Source: CAG-582 sp964551965 (GTDB lineage: Bacteria > Bacillota_I > Bacilli_A > RF39 > UBA660). From it: a DNA stretch of 64,000 nucleotides. The notes under the pieces were generated by a model. It did no database searches. It was not told the origin of the DNA and saw only the letters and a program-made list of their open reading frames with translations. The stretch is from the NCBI GenBank assembly GCA_964551965.1, contig CAZKFB010000001.1, forward strand, positions 7,333 through 71,332, read 5' to 3'. This document shows positions 61,160-64,000 of this stretch, in pieces; the stretch's first letter is position 1, and the number at the start of each line of letters is the position of its first letter. The position numbers and the translations under genes were made by a program.

Positions 61160-61448
61160 ATATCAAAGATTGACGAGTGAAGAAAAGAAGCAAGCTAAGA
61201 AAGATTATAAAGAATCTAATGAAGTAAATGCTAATATTTATAAGAAACTAAATAGATTAACTATTATTAGTATATTGGGAATTATCTATGCAATTATTTC
61301 ATTTGTTGTTGATTTCTTTCTAACTAAAATCATTTGGGATTTTGTTATTGATGGAATATTGTTAATTTTCTGTTTAATATTCATTATAAAATCACAAAGT
61401 TTATTATCAGAACAAATTAATAAATTTTTAATAAATAAGAAGAAGTAA
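61149..61448 (+). CDS. Small two-helix membrane protein, unknown
   Basis: 99 residues from the ATG at 61149 (GAGGAGAG upstream), overlapping recX by 11 bases. A highly charged N-terminus (NKYQRLTSEEKKQAKKDYKE), two hydrophobic helices (about 38-58 and 65-84) joined by TKIIWDF and a basic end. No family recognised. Co-translated with recX, which suggests no direct function. Confidence 0.6.
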   Translation: MKNKYQRLTSEEKKQAKKDYKESNEVNANIYKKLNRLTIISILGIIYAIISFVVDFFLTKIIWDFVIDGILLIFCLIFIIKSQSLLSEQINKFLINKKK

Positions 61449-61477
61449 TTATATAAAATAGCTACTTTTTTATATGC

Positions 61478-61506
61478 TTGACAAGTGTAAGTGCAACACA
61501 TATAAT
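61478..61506 (+). promoter_or_regulatory. Consensus promoter with possible operator, NrtR-like gene
   Basis: TTGACA at 61478-61483, 17-base spacer, TATAAT at 61501-61506: a perfect sigma-A promoter. Between them GTGT (61485-61488) and ACAC (61496-61499) form an inverted repeat around 7 bases, where a regulator could block RNA polymerase. Confidence 0.8.
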
Positions 61507-61522
61507 TTAGGTAGGTGATATT

Positions 61523-62203
61523 ATGGAAGTGAATAATCCGCTTTATAAAAATCAAGGAATACATGTTATATCAAGTCTATTTACTGTTGATCATGGAATA
61601 GTAAAAGTACTTTTAGTTAAGAGAAACAATGAACCATTTAAAGGCAAATGGGCGCTTGTAGGTGGAGCTTTATATAACAATGAAGATTTACTAGATGGGG
61701 CTAGAAGAGAAATAAAAGAGAAAAGTGGAATTGATTCAATTGATTTATATCTTGCAAGTGTTCATGGTAAAGTTGATAGAAGCCCAGTAATGCGAATGGT
61801 AGCTGTATCTTATGTAGGAGTTATTGATATTAATTCAGTGAATGTCTTAAAGAAGACAGTTAAAACTACTGATGCTGAATGGGTAGATATTAGTTTGGTT
61901 AAAAATATGGATTTAGCTTATGACCATAATGAGATAATTGCATCTTCTTTCGAAGAATTAAAAAAGTTAATTCTTAAGAGTAGTATCTTAGATTGTTTAT
62001 TTCCGCATGGATTTACAATTCCTGAGATTCAAAAAGTCTATGAAGTAATTTTAGGTAAAACTTATGATCGAAGAAACTTTAGAAGAAAACTTTTAAGTTT
62101 AGATTTAATAGAAGATACTGGAGAATCAAGCGTCTTCGATGGTAAAAAGCCAGCTAAGTTTTATAAATTTAAACGAGTATTTAATGATATTAATATATTT
62201 TAA
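61523..62203 (+). CDS. NrtR-like Nudix-HTH transcription regulator
   Basis: 226 residues, AGGTGAT before the ATG. N-terminal Nudix domain (about 12-140; SLFTVDHGIVKVLLVKRNNE, KGKWALVGGALYNNEDLLDG, ARREIKEKSGI) and a C-terminal winged helix (about 160-225; FPHGFTIPEIQKVYEVILGK, YDRRNFRRKLLSLDLIEDTG, KKPAKFYKF). In the Nudix box the second Glu of REUxEE is Lys (REIKEK), as in regulators that have lost hydrolase activity. NrtR proteins control NAD genes through ADP-ribose; no NAD gene lies near, so the target is open, with its own promoter a candidate. Confidence 0.85.
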   Translation: MEVNNPLYKNQGIHVISSLFTVDHGIVKVLLVKRNNEPFKGKWALVGGALYNNEDLLDGARREIKEKSGIDSIDLYLASVHGKVDRSPVMRMVAVSYVGVIDINSVNVLKKTVKTTDAEWVDISLVKNMDLAYDHNEIIASSFEELKKLILKSSILDCLFPHGFTIPEIQKVYEVILGKTYDRRNFRRKLLSLDLIEDTGESSVFDGKKPAKFYKFKRVFNDINIF

Positions 62204-62230
62204 AACACCAATCAAATGGTGTTTTTTTTT
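62202..62230 (+). terminator. Rho-independent terminator
   Basis: AAAACACCA/TGGTGTTTT with 6-base loop and nine T, after the NrtR-like gene. Confidence 0.92.
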
Positions 62231-62254
62231 AAGAATAAAAGTTATTATAAGAAA

Positions 62255-62260
62255 TATAAT
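62255..62260 (+). promoter_or_regulatory. -10 box just before the carboxypeptidase start
   Basis: TATAAT at 62255-62260 lies only 6 bases before the ATG at 62266. If used, the transcript starts on or next to the start codon. No ribosome binding site is present in between. A convincing -35 is not seen. Confidence 0.4.
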
Positions 62261-62265
62261 ATAGT

Positions 62266-63312
62266 ATGAAAAAGAATATTATAATAATATTAATTGTAGC
62301 AATTATTTTTCCTTTAAAAGCAAACGCTTCGGTAATTGTAATGGATGCTGATTCTAATCGTGTTCTTTATGGAAATAATGAATATGATAAAAAGTTAATT
62401 GCATCTACTTCTAAGATAATGACATCTCTAGTAGTTTTAAATAATGCCAATATCGATGATATCGTAACTATTACTCCGAGTGTTTTGCGTAGTTTTGGAT
62501 CGGGTATTTATATTGAAGTCGGAGAAAAAATAAGTGTTGAAAACTTGCTTTATGGGTTAATGCTTAGAAGCGGAAATGATGCCGGTATCGCGCTTTCAGA
62601 ATATGTAGGAGGAAGTGAAGAAGGATTTGCCATGCTAATGAATAATCTAGCTGCATCTATTGGTATGAAAGACACCAATTTTATTAATGCAACAGGACTT
62701 GAAAACAATGAGGGAGTTGGCAATACTTCAACTGCTTATGATATGGCATTACTTATGTCTTATGCTATGAAAAATGAAACATTTAAAACTATTACTGGTA
62801 CTAAACATAAAGTTGTTAAAACTAACTATAAAACTTATGACTGGTACAATAAAAATAAATTATTAACAAATTATAAATATACAACGGGAGGTAAAACTGG
62901 ATATACCCAAAAAGCTTATCGAACTTTAGTAACATCAGCTACTAAAGATGATAAAAATTTAGTTGTTGTAACCTTAAATGAAAAAGATGATTTTGCAATT
63001 CATGAATCTTTATATAAAGAGTATTTTAAAAAATATAAATTAGTAAATATAATTGATCATAAAACCTTCTTAAAGGATGAAGATTTATATGTCAAAGAAG
63101 ATATTAATATGTTACTTAAAAGTGGGGAAATAGATGATGTTGAAGTAGATGTTGTCTATACAAATGATGCAATAGATAGAATAGGTTATGTAACTGTATC
63201 TCTAAAAGGAAAAGAATACTATCGAGAAAACATATACTTAATGGATAAAGAAGCTAAAGAAAATTTTTGGCATAAAATTAAAAAGTTTTTTTCAAGATTA
63301 TTTAGTTTTTAA
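62266..63312 (+). CDS. D-alanyl-D-alanine carboxypeptidase (S11, DacA/DacF-like)
   Basis: Trims peptidoglycan stem peptides outside the membrane. 348 residues. Signal peptide (1-22, FPLKANA). The penicillin-binding motifs are complete: STSK (residues about 47-50, nucleophile Ser and Lys), SGNDAG (about 105), and TTGGKTGYT (about 208-216). A C-terminal beta domain (about 250-325) and an amphipathic end (WHKIKKFFSRLFSF) for membrane attachment are present, as in low-molecular-weight PBPs. The start has no ribosome binding site, in contrast to all neighbours. The enzyme shows the cell has a wall. Confidence 0.94.
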   Translation: MKKNIIIILIVAIIFPLKANASVIVMDADSNRVLYGNNEYDKKLIASTSKIMTSLVVLNNANIDDIVTITPSVLRSFGSGIYIEVGEKISVENLLYGLMLRSGNDAGIALSEYVGGSEEGFAMLMNNLAASIGMKDTNFINATGLENNEGVGNTSTAYDMALLMSYAMKNETFKTITGTKHKVVKTNYKTYDWYNKNKLLTNYKYTTGGKTGYTQKAYRTLVTSATKDDKNLVVVTLNEKDDFAIHESLYKEYFKKYKLVNIIDHKTFLKDEDLYVKEDINMLLKSGEIDDVEVDVVYTNDAIDRIGYVTVSLKGKEYYRENIYLMDKEAKENFWHKIKKFFSRLFSF

Positions 63313-63333
63313 ATAATATGTCTAATATAGCAT

Positions 63334-63367
63334 GCACAGTTTTTATTACTTAAAAATTGTGCTTTTT
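63334..63367 (+). terminator. Rho-independent terminator
   Basis: 11-bp stem GCACAGTTTTT/AAAAATTGTGC with 7-base loop and five T. Confidence 0.85.
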
Positions 63368-63395
63368 CATGTTAAAATATATTTAGGTGATTTGT

Positions 63396-64000
63396 ATGGA
63401 AAGATTGCAAAAAGTAATAGCAGCCGCCGGTGTGGCATCTCGTAGAAAAGCAGAAGAACTAATTCTTGCAGGTAAAGTAAAAGTAAATGGTGAAGTATGC
63501 CGCGAACTAGGAACAAAAGTAAGCGGTGATGATGTAATAATGGTTAATGGTGAAATACTTTCTAAAGAAGATAAAGTATATTATCTATTAAATAAACCTC
63601 GCGGAGTAGTTTCAACAGCAAGTGATGATTTAAATAGAAAAACTATAGTTGATTATATTGATACAGATAAGAGAATATATCCGGTAGGTAGATTAGATTA
63701 TGATACTACCGGCTTGATACTTTTAACTAATGATGGAGAATTAGCTAATTTACTTATGCATCCTACAAATGGTGTTGAAAAGACATATGTTGCAAAACTT
63801 AATAAAGTAATTACTTCTGAAGATATAAGAAAATTAAAAAACGGAGTTGAAATAGATGGTATAAAATGTATTCCAACAAGAGTAAAACTAAGAAGTAAAG
63901 ATGTCGAAAAAGATAAATGTATTGTTGAAGTAACAATAGTTGAAGGAAGAAATCATATTATTAAAAAAATATTTATGAAACTAGGTTATTTAGTAGATAA
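63396..64000 (+). CDS. rluB: Pseudouridine synthase RluB/RsuA family, 5' part (3' end outside window)
   Basis: Modifies a uridine in 23S (RluB) or 16S (RsuA) rRNA. Visible part 201 residues, ATG at 63396 with AGGTGAT upstream. N-terminal S4 domain (MERLQKVIAAAGVASRRKAE), then the catalytic domain with YYLLNKPRGVVSTASDD, the catalytic Asp in VGRLDYDTTGLILLTNDG, LMHPTNGVEKTYVAKLN and EGRNHIIKKIFMKLGY. The last block is normally GRNHQVRKMF. Presence of the S4 domain and order fit the RluB branch more than RsuA. Truncated by the window, not by mutation. Confidence 0.9.
   Translation, partial: MERLQKVIAAAGVASRRKAEELILAGKVKVNGEVCRELGTKVSGDDVIMVNGEILSKEDKVYYLLNKPRGVVSTASDDLNRKTIVDYIDTDKRIYPVGRLDYDTTGLILLTNDGELANLLMHPTNGVEKTYVAKLNKVITSEDIRKLKNGVEIDGIKCIPTRVKLRSKDVEKDKCIVEVTIVEGRNHIIKKIFMKLGYLVD

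Overview
The window is very A+T-rich, reads with the standard code (TGA is used as a stop, for example at the end of map and infA's neighbour genes; Trp is TGG) and is packed with short intergenic gaps, AGGTGAT-type ribosome binding sites and hairpin-plus-T-run terminators. The ribosomal/RNA polymerase cluster, an L36 of the zinc type, SpoVS, a D-Ala-D-Ala carboxypeptidase, an OatA-like acetyltransferase and a SipW-type signal peptidase point to a walled, low-GC member of the Bacilli/Erysipelotrichia/RF39-like gut lineages, close to but not within the wall-less mollicutes. That placement is an inference from gene content and base composition only.

Layout. 0-3 kb: end of the S10/spc/alpha-type cluster (map, infA, rpmJ, rpsM, rpsK, rpoA, rplQ). 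3-7.5 kb: two small proteins, then a GspF/PilC-like protein, a prepilin peptidase and a DUF2207-like protein. 7.6-12.6 kb: an exported-fibre type locus: TasA-like protein, SipW-like peptidase, DUF5305-like protein, and a large exported protein with starch-binding-like modules. 12.6-16.3 kb: an unknown cytosolic protein and an acyltransferase with two SGNH domains, the second degenerate. 16.4-30 kb: an accessory island with a phage tail-collar-like protein, a 1986-residue RHS toxin, displaced RHS tips, a string of membrane/PH-like putative immunity proteins, an M23+LysM endolysin, a holin and a sigma-like regulator. 30-32.3 kb: a small AhpD-like protein, a short GH13 enzyme and a graveyard of broken genes (ORF6N, MerR, GNAT).

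32.3-44.7 kb: an ABC-F protein preceded by what looks like a leader-peptide translational attenuator, then FabG-like reductase, UvrB, surface and membrane proteins, a LysR regulator and a CBS-DRTGG family II pyrophosphatase. 44.7-45.8 kb: a ~520-nt structured non-coding RNA with its own promoter and terminator followed by a four-helix membrane protein that matches OapA, so this is a candidate OLE RNA/OapA locus. 45.8-52 kb: PAP2 phosphatase, SDR, DUF1653, SPFH protein, rRNA-type methyltransferase, metalloprotease, acidic coiled-coil protein. 52.1-52.6 kb: a second, unidentified ~400-nt structured RNA. 52.6-57.9 kb: a tightly coupled operon for a cysteine-rich surface system. 58-64 kb: spoVS, TPR-like protein, CapA-like protein, recX, an NrtR-like Nudix regulator, a D,D-carboxypeptidase whose mRNA may be leaderless, and the start of an RluB-family pseudouridine synthase.

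The most interesting parts are the RHS island (toxin tips shuffled behind one full-length gene, a shared immunity fold, and a lysis cassette that could serve for release), the ABC-F leader with three mutually exclusive pairing segments, and the two large RNAs. No database or folding program was run; all calls are by eye.
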